DNA from: Halanaerobium kushneri
Lineage (GTDB): Bacteria > Bacillota > Halanaerobiia > Halanaerobiales > Halanaerobiaceae
Assembly (NCBI RefSeq): GCF_900156285.1
Contig: NZ_FTNC01000011.1
Coordinates: forward strand, 1 to 64,000
DNA length: 64,000 nt
Reading direction: 5' to 3'
Part shown: positions 1-8,490 of the stretch, piece by piece
Layout: each line of letters opens with the position of its first letter
How positions within the stretch are numbered: the stretch's first letter is position 1
Notes under the pieces: generated by a model
Told to the model about the DNA's origin: nothing
Databases searched by the model: none
What the model saw: the letters and a program-made list of their open reading frames with translations, nothing else
Position numbers and translations under genes: made by a program

Positions 1-180
1 ATTAGCTGCTTTTTGATAGCTAATATTATCTGAAATTAAAGATTTAAAATCTATACAGGATTTAGCAGCTTCCAGATAAGAAAAGGCTGGACAACTAGAC
101 ACAGTATCACTATCAAATTTAGCTGGAATATTTAATTTGTTAAAACTATTTATTTTATTGTTGTTTTGTGGTAAACTCAT
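1..180 (-). CDS. Putative transposase, N-terminal 60 residues (partial)
   Basis: An open frame begins with ATG at 180 and stays open to the window edge. The ATG is preceded by an AAAGGAGATT ribosome-binding site at about 8 bases. The protein starts MSLPQNNNKINSF, followed by a polar, Asn- and Ser-rich region containing two cysteines. This resembles the N-termini of DDE transposases from halanaerobial insertion sequences, but no catalytic residue lies in the visible part, so the family (for example IS1380-like or IS4-like) is not assigned. The context supports a transposase: a hairpin over the start region and a truncated neighbour. A different AT-rich accessory protein cannot be excluded. Confidence 0.45.
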   Translation of the reverse strand, partial: MSLPQNNNKINSFNKLNIPAKFDSDTVSSCPAFSYLEAAKSCIDFKSLISDNISYQKAAN

Positions 181-183
181 ATC

Positions 184-256
184 AGAATCTCCTTTTTGGT
201 TTTGGTATGGTTTTTTGTCCTAAAAACATTTTACCATAAAACCAAGAGGAGATTCT
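184..256 (-). promoter_or_regulatory. Inverted repeat that would sequester the transposase ribosome-binding site
   Basis: AGAATCTCCT (184-193) is perfectly complementary to AGGAGATTCT (247-256). Pairing continues inward with TTTTGG/CCAAAA-like segments and GGTATGG against CCATAAAACC, separated by a loop of roughly 25 bases. Read on the minus strand, the 3' arm contains the GGAG of the transposase ribosome-binding site. A transcript that enters from outside the element would fold the site into a stem, while one starting inside the loop would leave it free. This design is known for several insertion sequences such as IS10 and IS50; its use here is inferred. Confidence 0.6.
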
Positions 257-338
257 ATTTTTTTATTCAAAAAAATTTGAACTAGATTTACTGTTTAAAG
301 ACTATCATAACTGGATTCGGTATTTTTACTTGCCGAAT

Positions 339-959
339 TCAAGTTAATAAAAATTTTGCTTTAATAGGACTTTTTCGATATTCTTTTTCTCGAGTTAAAA
401 TTACTACAAGTTTCTGATAGCCGTCCGAAAGAGCTTTTTTAACTGGGATAGAATCTCTAATACCCCCATCAAGATACAAATTGCCGTCAATTTCTACAGG
501 ATTTGAAACTAATGGCAGACTGCTTGAAGCTTTAAAAATATTATCGATTTTGTCAATATCATCATAATTTTGCGGCTTAAAATATTCAATTTCTCCGCTG
601 CTGCATTCAGTAGCAGCAACTTTAAGAGTTGTCGATGAATTTTTGAATTCACTGTAGTCAAAGGGTAAAATTTCATGAGGAAGTTGATGAAAAAGAAAAT
701 CCATTCCAAAATAACTTCCATCTTTGATCAAATTTTTAAGACTCATATATCTCTCATCTTCAACCAGTTCTGTAAATATTTTTTTATTTCTAACTGACTG
801 TCTACTGGTATAATTGGCACCATTGTTAGCCCCAGCAGAGACTCCTATAGTATAATCAAAATAAATTTTATTTTCTAGAAAAAAATCAATAACTCCAGCA
901 GTAAAAGCACCACGCATACCGCCACCTTCAAGTACAAGCCCAAAATTTTTATGCTGCAA
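339..959 (-). CDS. Patatin-like phospholipase, C-terminally short
   Basis: This is a serine acyl hydrolase of the patatin/RssA family, predicted to cleave acyl esters of phospholipids in the cytoplasm or at the membrane. It has the oxyanion motif GGGMRG (residues 12-17), the nucleophile elbow GVSAG with Ser41, and the DGG motif with Asp164, so the catalytic dyad is intact. Bacterial relatives of this type usually run to about 280 residues; this one ends at 206, just after the TREKEYRK segment, where the insertion-sequence block begins. The C-terminal part is probably lost through that insertion. The start is a TTG preceded by GAGGTG. It lies 16 bases after yccF in the same direction. Activity of the shortened protein is uncertain. 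Confidence 0.75.
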   Translation of the reverse strand: MQHKNFGLVLEGGGMRGAFTAGVIDFFLENKIYFDYTIGVSAGANNGANYTSRQSVRNKKIFTELVEDERYMSLKNLIKDGSYFGMDFLFHQLPHEILPFDYSEFKNSSTTLKVAATECSSGEIEYFKPQNYDDIDKIDNIFKASSSLPLVSNPVEIDGNLYLDGGIRDSIPVKKALSDGYQKLVVILTREKEYRKSPIKAKFLLT

Positions 960-975
960 CTTAAAAACACCTCAT

Positions 976-1347
976 CTATTTAACTTTTTCTATATCTTTT
1001 CCGAAAGGCATCAGAGATAAATATGCAAGCTTCAGACTCTGCTTGGCAAATGGAATTCCAATAATAGTAATTCCAAAAATAAAGGCAGAAACCAAATTAG
1101 CAAAAGCCAGTTCCCAGCCAAACACAATAATCCAGATAATATTTGCAATTAAACCGATTGAAGAATTGTTTTTCTCTACAACTTTTTTGCCAAAAGGTGC
1201 AAGCTGCATTTTTGCCAGTTTAAAACACTGTTTGCCAACTGGTATTCCAATTATCGTAATTGACCAGAGCAGTCCAGCAAACCACCAGCCAATAGCATGA
1301 AATAAGCCACCAAAAATAAACCAAATAATATTTCCCAGTAGAGTCAT
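976..1347 (-). CDS. yccF: YccF-family small membrane protein
   Basis: This 123-residue integral membrane protein is made of two similar halves. Each half has a hydrophobic segment followed by a GIP-x-x-KQ-x-x-KLA and PFGK signature (about residues 35-54 and 97-116), the hallmark of the YccF domain (formerly DUF307). The molecular function of the family is unknown; it is a small inner-membrane protein. Length and both repeats match the family, so the gene looks intact. The start is ATG with GGGGG upstream. It sits between the prenyltransferase and patatin genes with short gaps and is probably co-transcribed with them. Confidence 0.85.
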   Translation of the reverse strand: MTLLGNIIWFIFGGLFHAIGWWFAGLLWSITIIGIPVGKQCFKLAKMQLAPFGKKVVEKNNSSIGLIANIIWIIVFGWELAFANLVSAFIFGITIIGIPFAKQSLKLAYLSLMPFGKDIEKVK

Positions 1348-1371
1348 AATAATTAACCCCCTATTTATATC

Positions 1372-2310
1372 TTAAAAAATAATTGCTATTACTAAAGTTA
1401 TGGCTGTAAAATAATTTATAATTACAAAATTCTTAACTGATAAAATAAACGTATCTTTTTTACTCTGATGTTTTTCAAACTGTTTTAAATTTTGTTCTAC
1501 TTTAAAAATTGACAGAAGTGAAAGCAAAGATACGGCAGGCAATATCTTGATCAAAACTGCTATCAAAATGCTAAAATAGGAAAAATAATATAACAATCTA
1601 AATAACTTAAGACTTTTACTGCGCGAAATATAAATTGGAAGAGTAAATCGTTTGTTTTCCAGATCATCATCAATATCACAGATATTATTTGCAAGCATAA
1701 TGTTGGCAATTCCAAAAATAAGAGGTAATGAATAAATAAATATTTTAATAATTTCTATATATTTTAATTTTGCTATTAATAAGTTACTATTAATAACTAA
1801 ATCTACTAAATCCAATTTATGGACATAAATTGACAGAAAAGTAATAAAAAACCCCATCGTAAAACCAGAAAAAATTTCTCCCAGAGGGGTTCGCGAAATT
1901 GGAACCGGACCAGAAGTATATAAAATACCAATTATAAATGAACTAACACCAATTATTAAGACTATAACATCAGTATTTTTATAAAGCAGTAAACCACTTA
2001 CTACTGCCAGGAAAAAAAGCAGTAAAATTATTATTTTTACATCTCTTTTACTTAAATTAAAGTTTACAACTGCATTATGTTCTTCATAATTATAACCCTG
2101 CTTTTTTTGAGCTCTAATAAAATCCTGATAATTATTAACTGCTGTTGTACCCATATCAACACAGAGCAAAGAAAAAAAGAGCAATAAGAAATTTAAAATA
2201 TTAAAATTTGAATAATGATAAAGAAGATATAAATTTCCCAGAACAAAGGGAGTAAAACTGGCAATTTTAGTTCTAATTTCTACCAGTTTAAAAAAGGCAG
2301 CTAATGACAA
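1372..2310 (-). CDS. UbiA-family prenyltransferase (MenA-like)
   Basis: This is a polytopic membrane protein of about 312 residues with roughly eight hydrophobic segments. It carries the two Asp-rich motifs of UbiA prenyltransferases: NNYQDF (about residue 60) and NNICDIDDD (about residue 205), which bind Mg-prenyl diphosphate. Relatives attach a polyprenyl chain to an aromatic acceptor, such as dihydroxynaphthoate in menaquinone synthesis (MenA) or heme in heme O synthesis. The acceptor cannot be read from this sequence, and no other quinone genes are nearby. The coaD stop overlaps the ribosome-binding site: AGGGG precedes a TTG at 2310 by 8 bases, preferred here over a GTG at 2319 that would overlap coaD by 4 bases. 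Confidence 0.75.
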   Translation of the reverse strand: MSLAAFFKLVEIRTKIASFTPFVLGNLYLLYHYSNFNILNFLLLFFSLLCVDMGTTAVNNYQDFIRAQKKQGYNYEEHNAVVNFNLSKRDVKIIILLLFFLAVVSGLLLYKNTDVIVLIIGVSSFIIGILYTSGPVPISRTPLGEIFSGFTMGFFITFLSIYVHKLDLVDLVINSNLLIAKLKYIEIIKIFIYSLPLIFGIANIMLANNICDIDDDLENKRFTLPIYISRSKSLKLFRLLYYFSYFSILIAVLIKILPAVSLLSLLSIFKVEQNLKQFEKHQSKKDTFILSVKNFVIINYFTAITLVIAIIF

Positions 2311-2315
2311 ATTAT

Positions 2316-2810
2316 TCACCCCTGATTTTCTACCGCAAATTTATTTCTCAGTTTTTTATAAACAAAATTAGGAACAAGTTCTTTGATATCTCCATCAAAA
2401 TAAGCTGCTTCTTTGATTACACTGGAACTCAAAAAAGCAAATTTAGTATCTGTCATTAAAAAGATTGTTTCGATTTCCTGATCCAAATGTTTGTTCATCG
2501 AAGCCATCTGAAACTCCCCTTCAAAATCGGAGACAGCCCGCAAACCTCGTAAAATGGCCTCACCACCAATAGAATGAACATATTTGGTTGTTAGACCAGA
2601 AAAAGAGTCTACTTTTACATTTTTAAACTTTTCAGTTGCTTTCTTTAACATCTCAACCCGTTCTTCCATAGAAAACACCGGTTCCTTATTAGGATTGCAA
2701 AATACAGATACAATAACCTCATCAAAAATATTGGCCGCTCTTTCAACTATATCAAGATGTCCATTTGTAACAGGATCAAAACTACCTGGATAAACAATTT
2801 TTTTACTCAT
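2316..2810 (-). CDS. coaD: Phosphopantetheine adenylyltransferase
   Basis: CoaD transfers AMP from ATP to 4'-phosphopantetheine to make dephospho-CoA, the fourth step of CoA synthesis, in the cytosol. The 164-residue length is typical. The nucleotidyltransferase signature PGSFDPVTNGH (T/HxGH type) is at residues 8-18, the substrate-binding GLRAVSDFEGE segment near residue 88, and the C-terminal SSSVIKE motif near residue 128. It follows rsmD, an association common in Firmicutes and many other bacteria (rsmD-coaD). CoaBC, which makes the substrate, is also in this window (28039-29223) but in another operon. Confidence 0.96.
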   Translation of the reverse strand: MSKKIVYPGSFDPVTNGHLDIVERAANIFDEVIVSVFCNPNKEPVFSMEERVEMLKKATEKFKNVKVDSFSGLTTKYVHSIGGEAILRGLRAVSDFEGEFQMASMNKHLDQEIETIFLMTDTKFAFLSSSVIKEAAYFDGDIKELVPNFVYKKLRNKFAVENQG

Positions 2811-2829
2811 ATTAACTACCCCTTATAAT

Positions 2830-3369
2830 TTATTTTAGTTTATAGATTGTTAATAATGAATTTCCGTAACGTTTATTTTTAAAAATACTCAATTCATTAA
2901 ATTCTTCAACTTCTTCAGCAGCTGATTTTTCGCTAATAATAAGACCATTTTCTTTTAATAACTTGTTGTCCAAAATCAATTTTATAGCTTCTGAAGTCAT
3001 ATTTTTTTCATAGGGAGGATCCATAAAAATCAAGTCATATTTTGTACTGCAATTTTTTAAATATAGATAAGCATCCTGTTTAAAAAGTTCTGCTTCATCA
3101 AAAAGCCTGGCCTTTTTTAGATTATCCTTTATTATATTAAGATGAGACTTATTAATTTCTACAAAGTCTGCCCGCCCTGCTCCTCGGCTCAAAGCTTCAA
3201 TACCAAGACTGCCAAAACCACTAAATAAATCCAGAACTTCAGCTCCTGGGAGATAAAATGCAATAATATTAAACATTGACTCTTTGACCCGATCGAGTGT
3301 TGGTCTAACATCTTTTCCCTTTAAACTTTTCAATTTTAAGCCACCAGCTTTACCGGCAATAATTCTCAT
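2830..3369 (-). CDS. rsmD: 16S rRNA (guanine966-N2)-methyltransferase RsmD
   Basis: This Rossmann-fold methyltransferase uses S-adenosylmethionine to methylate G966 of 16S rRNA in the assembled 30S subunit (E. coli numbering). The 179-residue length is normal. The SAM-binding loop DLFSGFGSLGIEALSRGA is near residue 47, the acidic FVEINKSH follows, and the catalytic DPPY motif is near residue 118. It lies between recG and coaD with gaps of about 20 bases, so it is part of the same leftward operon. The start is ATG with a GAGGAATT ribosome-binding site. Confidence 0.95.
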   Translation of the reverse strand: MRIIAGKAGGLKLKSLKGKDVRPTLDRVKESMFNIIAFYLPGAEVLDLFSGFGSLGIEALSRGAGRADFVEINKSHLNIIKDNLKKARLFDEAELFKQDAYLYLKNCSTKYDLIFMDPPYEKNMTSEAIKLILDNKLLKENGLIISEKSAAEEVEEFNELSIFKNKRYGNSLLTIYKLK

Positions 3370-3391
3370 TAAATAATTCCTCCAGATATAA

Positions 3392-5449
3392 TTAAATCTT
3401 TAATTCTATTTCCGAAATGTTCTTTGCTAATTTTTTATAATGCTGCTGCCAGTTATCAGCTTTAACAATTAGTTGTGCTTCCTCCCTTGCCTTAACCAGA
3501 AGTTCCTGATCTTCAGTTAAACTGGCCACCTTTAGATCATCAATTCCATGCTGTCTGGTACCGAAAAATTCGCCGGGTCCTCTCATTTTCAAATCTTCTT
3601 CCGCAATCAAAAAGCCATTATTGCTCTTACACATAATTTCCAGCCGATAAGCAGCATCCTCTCCTGGCGGATCAGAAATTAAAATACAGTATGATTGATG
3701 ACGTCCTCTCCCAACTCGACCCCGTAACTGATGCAGCTGGGCCAGCCCAAATCTTTCTGCATTTTCAATAATCATAATACTGGCATTACTGACATCCACC
3801 CCAACTTCAATTACAGTTGTTGCAACCAGTATATCAATTTTACCTTCTCTGAAACTCTCCATGATCTCCTTTTTTTCAGCTGCAGCAATCGAGCTGTGGA
3901 TTAAAGCAAGCTTCTGTTCTTTAAAAAAACCACTCTTTAAATCATTAAATAATTCTTCTGCAGATACAAGCCCTGGCATTTCTTCTGATTCCTCAATTAA
4001 GGGACAGACAATATAAGCCTGTCTGCCTGCTGCAATTTTTTCTTTTAAAAAAGAATAAATCTGCTGTCTTCTGTTTTCTCTTCTCCAGAAAGTAGCAATT
4101 TCCTTTCTTCCCGGTGGCATTTCATCAATAACCGAAAGATCAAGATCACCATAAATCAGCATTGCCATTGATCTTGGGATCGGAGTAGCAGTCATGATTA
4201 ACAAATCCGGACTGTCACCTTTTTCTTTTAAACTATGCCTCTGTTCTACACCAAAGCGGTGTTGTTCATCAATAACTATTAAACCGGGGTTATTATAATT
4301 CAAACCCTCCTGGAAAAGCGCATGAGTACCAATAATTAAATCTGTTTTGCCAGTTTCAATATCCGCTTCAATTTTCTTTCTGGCAGCTGTTTTGACACTG
4401 CCGGTTAATAAAATGATATTATAATTAAAATCACTTAAAAGTTCTTTAAAATTTAAAAAATGCTGTTCGGCAAGTATTTCTGTTGGAGCCATAAATATTC
4501 CCTGAAAACCATTGGCAATAGTCTGCAAAAGTGCCAGTGCAGCGACCACAGTTTTACCAGAGCCTACATCTCCCTGCAGTAATCGAGACATAGTTTTTTT
4601 GGATTCCATATCCCTTCTAATTTCTAAATTCACCCTTTTTTGAGCATCTGTCAGCTCAAAATCAAGCTCTGAAAGAAATTTTTTATTCTCTTCCGCCTTA
4701 AATTGATGCTGGATACCCTGAAGCTCATTATATTTTTTCTTTTCTTCCAGAGCATAAAGCTGGAGATAAAAAAACTCTTCAAAAGCAAGTCTGCGGCGAG
4801 AAAATTTTTGGTGTTTTTCATTTTTAGGATAGTGCATTCCCAAAATAGAAGTTTTAAGATCAGGAAAGTTATATTTTTTTAGAATTGATCCCGGTAATTG
4901 CTCCTCAATTAAAGCAGCATGACTTTTTAATGCATTAGCAATTACCCGACGTAATCTGCGCTGTGTTATTCCCTCAGTAAGTGAATAAATAGGCACAATT
5001 CTACCTGTATTCAATACAGACGCATCAGAATCCAATTTTTCATAAACTGGATTATTAATCTCTTTCCTTTTATATTTACGCCAATTTTTCTCGCTAATTT
5101 TACCGCTGATTATATATTGATCCCCTTTTTCAAATTGTTCGCTAAGATATGACTGATTATACCAGATTCCATTTACTACATCTGTGCCATCAGAAAAAGT
5201 TACCCGCAGGAGGTCAAGATTATATCGGATTTTCTGATATTCAGTCTTTAAAACTTCAACTTTAAAATTAGCCTGTTCTCCAACAGCAGTATACTTTATC
5301 TGACTGATCTGACTGCGGTCTTCATATTCTCTGGGAAAATAATATAAAAGATCTCGCACAGTTTTTATCCCTAATTTTGAAAGGCGCTCGGCCCACCTGG
5401 GCCCAACACCTTTAATAAATTGCACTTCATCTGAAAGTTTTTGCTTCAT
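3392..5449 (-). CDS. recG: ATP-dependent DNA helicase RecG
   Basis: RecG remodels stalled replication forks and branched DNA during repair and recombination. The 685-residue length is standard. An N-terminal wedge/OB-fold region (about 60-170) precedes a superfamily 2 helicase core with Walker A GDVGSGKT (about residue 293), the DEQH box (DEQHRFG, about 393), TATPIPRS, and motif VI QLRGRVGRG (about 575). The C-terminal region has the usual RecG arrangement. Its ATG overlaps the degV stop in TAATG, which implies translational coupling. All helicase motifs are intact, in contrast with PriA in this window. Confidence 0.97.
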   Translation of the reverse strand: MKQKLSDEVQFIKGVGPRWAERLSKLGIKTVRDLLYYFPREYEDRSQISQIKYTAVGEQANFKVEVLKTEYQKIRYNLDLLRVTFSDGTDVVNGIWYNQSYLSEQFEKGDQYIISGKISEKNWRKYKRKEINNPVYEKLDSDASVLNTGRIVPIYSLTEGITQRRLRRVIANALKSHAALIEEQLPGSILKKYNFPDLKTSILGMHYPKNEKHQKFSRRRLAFEEFFYLQLYALEEKKKYNELQGIQHQFKAEENKKFLSELDFELTDAQKRVNLEIRRDMESKKTMSRLLQGDVGSGKTVVAALALLQTIANGFQGIFMAPTEILAEQHFLNFKELLSDFNYNIILLTGSVKTAARKKIEADIETGKTDLIIGTHALFQEGLNYNNPGLIVIDEQHRFGVEQRHSLKEKGDSPDLLIMTATPIPRSMAMLIYGDLDLSVIDEMPPGRKEIATFWRRENRRQQIYSFLKEKIAAGRQAYIVCPLIEESEEMPGLVSAEELFNDLKSGFFKEQKLALIHSSIAAAEKKEIMESFREGKIDILVATTVIEVGVDVSNASIMIIENAERFGLAQLHQLRGRVGRGRHQSYCILISDPPGEDAAYRLEIMCKSNNGFLIAEEDLKMRGPGEFFGTRQHGIDDLKVASLTEDQELLVKAREEAQLIVKADNWQQHYKKLAKNISEIELKI

Positions 5450-6321
5450 TATTCCAGTAATTCTCCTCTGTAAATAACAATTCCATAGACAAGAGGACCG
5501 GTATGAGAACTTAAAACAGTTCCAATCTTGTTTTCAAGGATTTGATATTCAAAATTATTCTGAGCAGCTAATTCTGATTCAAAATTATTTTTTAACTGCT
5601 GGTAATTATCACTATCCTTACCATAAATATAAGCAAAATTAACACTGTCACTATCTACCGCAGCATTTAGTGCCAGATCTGTCATCTTCTGATTTGTTTT
5701 TTTATACCCTCTTATTTTTTCTTTGGGTATAATCTTACCTGTGTCAGCAGAAAGTTCTAAAATTGGATTAAAATTAAAGATACTACCTAAAAAAGCCTGG
5801 GCTTTACCAATCCTGCCTCCTTTTTCCAGATAAGTAAGTTCATTAACAGTAAAATATATTGTTATTTTTTCTCTTTCCTGTAAAATAATTTCTTTAATTT
5901 CCTCGATATCTTTACCTGCTTCTATCATTTTGGCAGCCAACAACACCATAAACCCCAGACCTGAACTTGTAGACTTAGAATCTATTATTTCAACCTCCAG
6001 TTCATCCAGCTGAGCAGCAGCAAGTCTTGCCGACTCGCAGGTCCCACTTAAAGCAGAAGATAAATGAATAGAAATCACCTGATCATAGTCTTCTGATAAC
6101 TTTTGATATCTATCCATAAATAATCCAACTGATGGCTGAGAAGTTGTTGGTAATTCAGCTGCAGATTCCATCATTTTATAAAACTCTTCACTTTCTAAAT
6201 CAACCTTATCATAGTAAGTGTCTTCTTCAAAATGAACAGTTAATGGAACAATCTCAATTTGATGTTTAGCAAGAATTTCTGCAGGTAAATCACAGGTGCT
6301 ATCTGTTACTAAAGCAATCAT
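5449..6321 (-). CDS. DegV-family fatty acid-binding protein (FakB-like)
   Basis: This is a DegV-fold protein of 290 residues. DegV/FakB proteins hold a fatty acid in a buried pocket and present its carboxylate to the kinase FakA for phosphorylation. Visible family features are the N-terminal VTDSTCDLP motif, the TSQPSVG segment (about residue 60) with the conserved Ser/Thr residues, the IHLSSALSGT motif (about residue 93) and the ARIGKAQAF-like segment (GGRIGKAQAF, about 165). It lies directly downstream of fakA (11-21 bases), so the pair would form one fatty-acid kinase unit. The preferred acyl chain cannot be read from sequence. Confidence 0.88.
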   Translation of the reverse strand: MIALVTDSTCDLPAEILAKHQIEIVPLTVHFEEDTYYDKVDLESEEFYKMMESAAELPTTSQPSVGLFMDRYQKLSEDYDQVISIHLSSALSGTCESARLAAAQLDELEVEIIDSKSTSSGLGFMVLLAAKMIEAGKDIEEIKEIILQEREKITIYFTVNELTYLEKGGRIGKAQAFLGSIFNFNPILELSADTGKIIPKEKIRGYKKTNQKMTDLALNAAVDSDSVNFAYIYGKDSDNYQQLKNNFESELAAQNNFEYQILENKIGTVLSSHTGPLVYGIVIYRGELLE

Positions 6322-6332
6322 ATTAACACATC

Positions 6333-8111
6333 CTATTCTAGGGAAATTATAAAGGGATAGAGTGGCTGTCCCCCTGGATAAATCTCTATCTCATCAAAAT
6401 CAAAATTTTCTTCCATAATATTTTTGACTTCTTCTGCTTCAGCCTCAGTAATGCCTTCTCCATAATAAATAGTAACTAATTCCTCATCTTCAGCAACTTT
6501 ATTCAATAAATTAATTACTGTTTCTCTTTCTGTTTCAGCACTAACTAAGATATCTCCATCCTTTAAACCAATATAATTATCTTTTTTTATTTCCAGTCCG
6601 TTAACCTTAGAATCTTTTACGGCCTGTGTTATTTCCAGTGTTTTTACATATTTAATTTCAGCTTCCATTCTTTCTTTGAGTTGTGAAGGAGAAGCCTGAT
6701 CATCATAAATCATTAAAGCTGTTACAGCCTGGGGAATAGACCGGGTTTCAATAATCTCAATATTTTTTTTACTCAATTCAGAAACCTGTTTAGCTGCAGA
6801 AATAATATTTTTATTATTAGGCAGAATAATTATTTGATCAGTATTCATTCGTTCTACTACCTCTAAAAAATCATTGGTAGAAGGATTCATTGACTGGCCA
6901 CCTTTTATAACATAGTCAACTCCTAACTCTTTCAGAATATTAACTACACCTTCGCCATTAGCTACAGAAATAATACCAGTGTTTTTCTCTACCACAATTT
7001 CTGAATCTTTTTGCTGATTGATTTCTTCTGCCTCTTTCCTGTCTTTATCTTCAGTCTCTGCAGGCTCGTTATCTTCTTTAATATCAGTGTCTGAAGCTGA
7101 TTTTTCACCCTGATGAAACTGAGAATGATCAAAGTCAGAGTCATTTTCCCGCTGTACTTTTTCCTGATTTTGCTTGCGCATATTATCAATTTTTATATCA
7201 AAAACTTTACCCTTTTTTAAACCATATTCTAATAAGACACCTGGATGATTGGTATGAACATGTATCTTAATTACATCATCACTGCCAACTACCATAATTG
7301 AATCGCCATAACTCTGCATGTCTTTTCTGATCTTATCAATCATACGATCAATATTTGATTTACGGCTGTCAATTTCAATTAACATCTGGGTACAGTAAGT
7401 AAACTTTATATCTTCTGCAAGTTCAGATTTTTTTCTTGTTTTAGCTTCAGCTGTTGCAGCCTGATATTCTATTTTTTCTCCTTTTAAACCTTTAAGCATT
7501 CCTTCAAGAATTGTTAGATATCCCTGTCCACCAGCATCTACTACTTCAGCCTCTTTTAAAGCAGCAAGTAACTCTGGAGTACGTTCTAACGATTCTTCCG
7601 CCGCTTTAATTGTTATTTCAAACAATTCTACTAAATCGGCAGCAGAATCTGCCTCCGCCAGAGCTTTTTCAGCCGCTTCTCTTGAAACAGTTAAAATCGT
7701 CCCTTCCACAGGTTTTAAAACACCATGATAGGCAACTTCAGAGGCTTTATTAAGAGCATTTGCTAAATCTTTAACTTTCAGTTTGCTTTTTCCTTTTAAG
7801 GCCTGTGCAAAGCCTCTAATTAACTGAGAAAGAATTACTCCTGAGTTTCCACGAGCACCCATTAAGGCACCTTTAGAAAGTGCAGAAGCAAGTTCGGAAA
7901 CACTTCTTGAGTTTTTATCCTCCAGAGTGGATACAGCTTCCTTAAAGGTTAAATACATATTTGTACCAGTATCACCATCTGGCACCGGAAAAACATTTAG
8001 AGAATCAATAAATGATTTTTGCTCTTTAAGCCAGTGTAGTGATGTAAACATCATATCTTTAAATTTCTCTGCATCTACTGCAGTAATTTTTTCTTTATTA
8101 TTAATTGGCAT
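6333..8111 (-). CDS. fakA: Fatty acid kinase catalytic subunit FakA (DAK2/YloV family)
   Basis: FakA phosphorylates FakB-bound fatty acids with ATP, feeding exogenous or recycled acyl chains into phospholipid synthesis. The N-terminal DAK2/DhaL-like domain carries PVPDGDTGTNM (about residues 45-55) and ARGNSGVILSQ, which bind Mg-ATP. The YloV middle domain follows. A charged, low-complexity linker (about 325-380, rich in Glu, Asp and Lys) separates these from a C-terminal DegV-like domain starting near GIISVANGEG. The total of about 592 residues is somewhat longer than usual because of the linker. ATG at 8111 with GAGGG 6 bases upstream is preferred over a TTG two codons earlier. The start overlaps the asp23 stop. 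Confidence 0.92.
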   Translation of the reverse strand: MPINNKEKITAVDAEKFKDMMFTSLHWLKEQKSFIDSLNVFPVPDGDTGTNMYLTFKEAVSTLEDKNSRSVSELASALSKGALMGARGNSGVILSQLIRGFAQALKGKSKLKVKDLANALNKASEVAYHGVLKPVEGTILTVSREAAEKALAEADSAADLVELFEITIKAAEESLERTPELLAALKEAEVVDAGGQGYLTILEGMLKGLKGEKIEYQAATAEAKTRKKSELAEDIKFTYCTQMLIEIDSRKSNIDRMIDKIRKDMQSYGDSIMVVGSDDVIKIHVHTNHPGVLLEYGLKKGKVFDIKIDNMRKQNQEKVQRENDSDFDHSQFHQGEKSASDTDIKEDNEPAETEDKDRKEAEEINQQKDSEIVVEKNTGIISVANGEGVVNILKELGVDYVIKGGQSMNPSTNDFLEVVERMNTDQIIILPNNKNIISAAKQVSELSKKNIEIIETRSIPQAVTALMIYDDQASPSQLKERMEAEIKYVKTLEITQAVKDSKVNGLEIKKDNYIGLKDGDILVSAETERETVINLLNKVAEDEELVTIYYGEGITEAEAEEVKNIMEENFDFDEIEIYPGGQPLYPFIISLE

Positions 8112-8463
8112 CGCCAACCCTCACTCCCCTTACATTAACATCTATCTTAACAACTTCAATTCCAACTTTATTTTCGAGGGTATAGCGAACTCTCTCCATT
8201 ACATTATGAGCTACTTCATGAATATTAGTTCCGTATTCAACAATTATATTTAAATCCAGATGAACCTTATCTTCACTAATATCAATACCAACACCCTTAC
8301 TAATATTGTCCCACCCTAGAAGATCAGCAAGACCATCCTGCATACTTCTGGAAGACATACCAACAAGACCATAGCATTCCATTACAGCAATACCTGCTGT
8401 CTTAGCTATTACCTCTTCATCAATAATTATTTTCCCAAGTTCATTTTTTAATTCTTTTTCCAT
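8101..8463 (-). CDS. Asp23/Gls24-family envelope stress protein (YloU-like)
   Basis: This 120-residue protein consists almost entirely of the Asp23/Gls24 domain: an N-terminal helix, the GKIIIDEEVIAKIAG-like start, the YGLVGM segment, the beta-rich HLDLNIIVEYG region and the closing KIDVNVRGV strand. The family forms membrane-associated oligomers linked to envelope homeostasis; its precise role is unclear. The asp23-fakA order, divergent from rpmB, is conserved in Firmicutes. It is the first gene of the leftward operon behind the promoter at 8491-8519, and its 3' end overlaps fakA by about 11 bases. Confidence 0.92.
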   Translation of the reverse strand: MEKELKNELGKIIIDEEVIAKTAGIAVMECYGLVGMSSRSMQDGLADLLGWDNISKGVGIDISEDKVHLDLNIIVEYGTNIHEVAHNVMERVRYTLENKVGIEVVKIDVNVRGVRVGDAN

Positions 8464-8490
8464 TCTTTACACCTCTTTTCATACATAATT

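Larger units (their letters stand above)
1..338 (-). mobile_element. End of an insertion sequence, cut by the window edge
   Basis: The first 180 bases encode the start of a transposase-like protein reading out of the window. The 160 bases upstream of it hold no gene but contain a strong imperfect inverted repeat (184-256) and a second short one around 301-337 (ATTCGG paired with CCGAAT). The neighbouring patatin gene stops abnormally early exactly where this block begins, which suggests that the element inserted into the 3' end of that gene. The element boundary is not proven, because neither its terminal repeat nor the target duplication can be matched to the other end, which lies outside the window. 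Confidence 0.55.

Noticed and set aside
1043-1300. Plus-strand open frame opposite yccF
   Set aside because: It has no ribosome-binding site and mirrors the conserved yccF frame, which carries recognisable family motifs.
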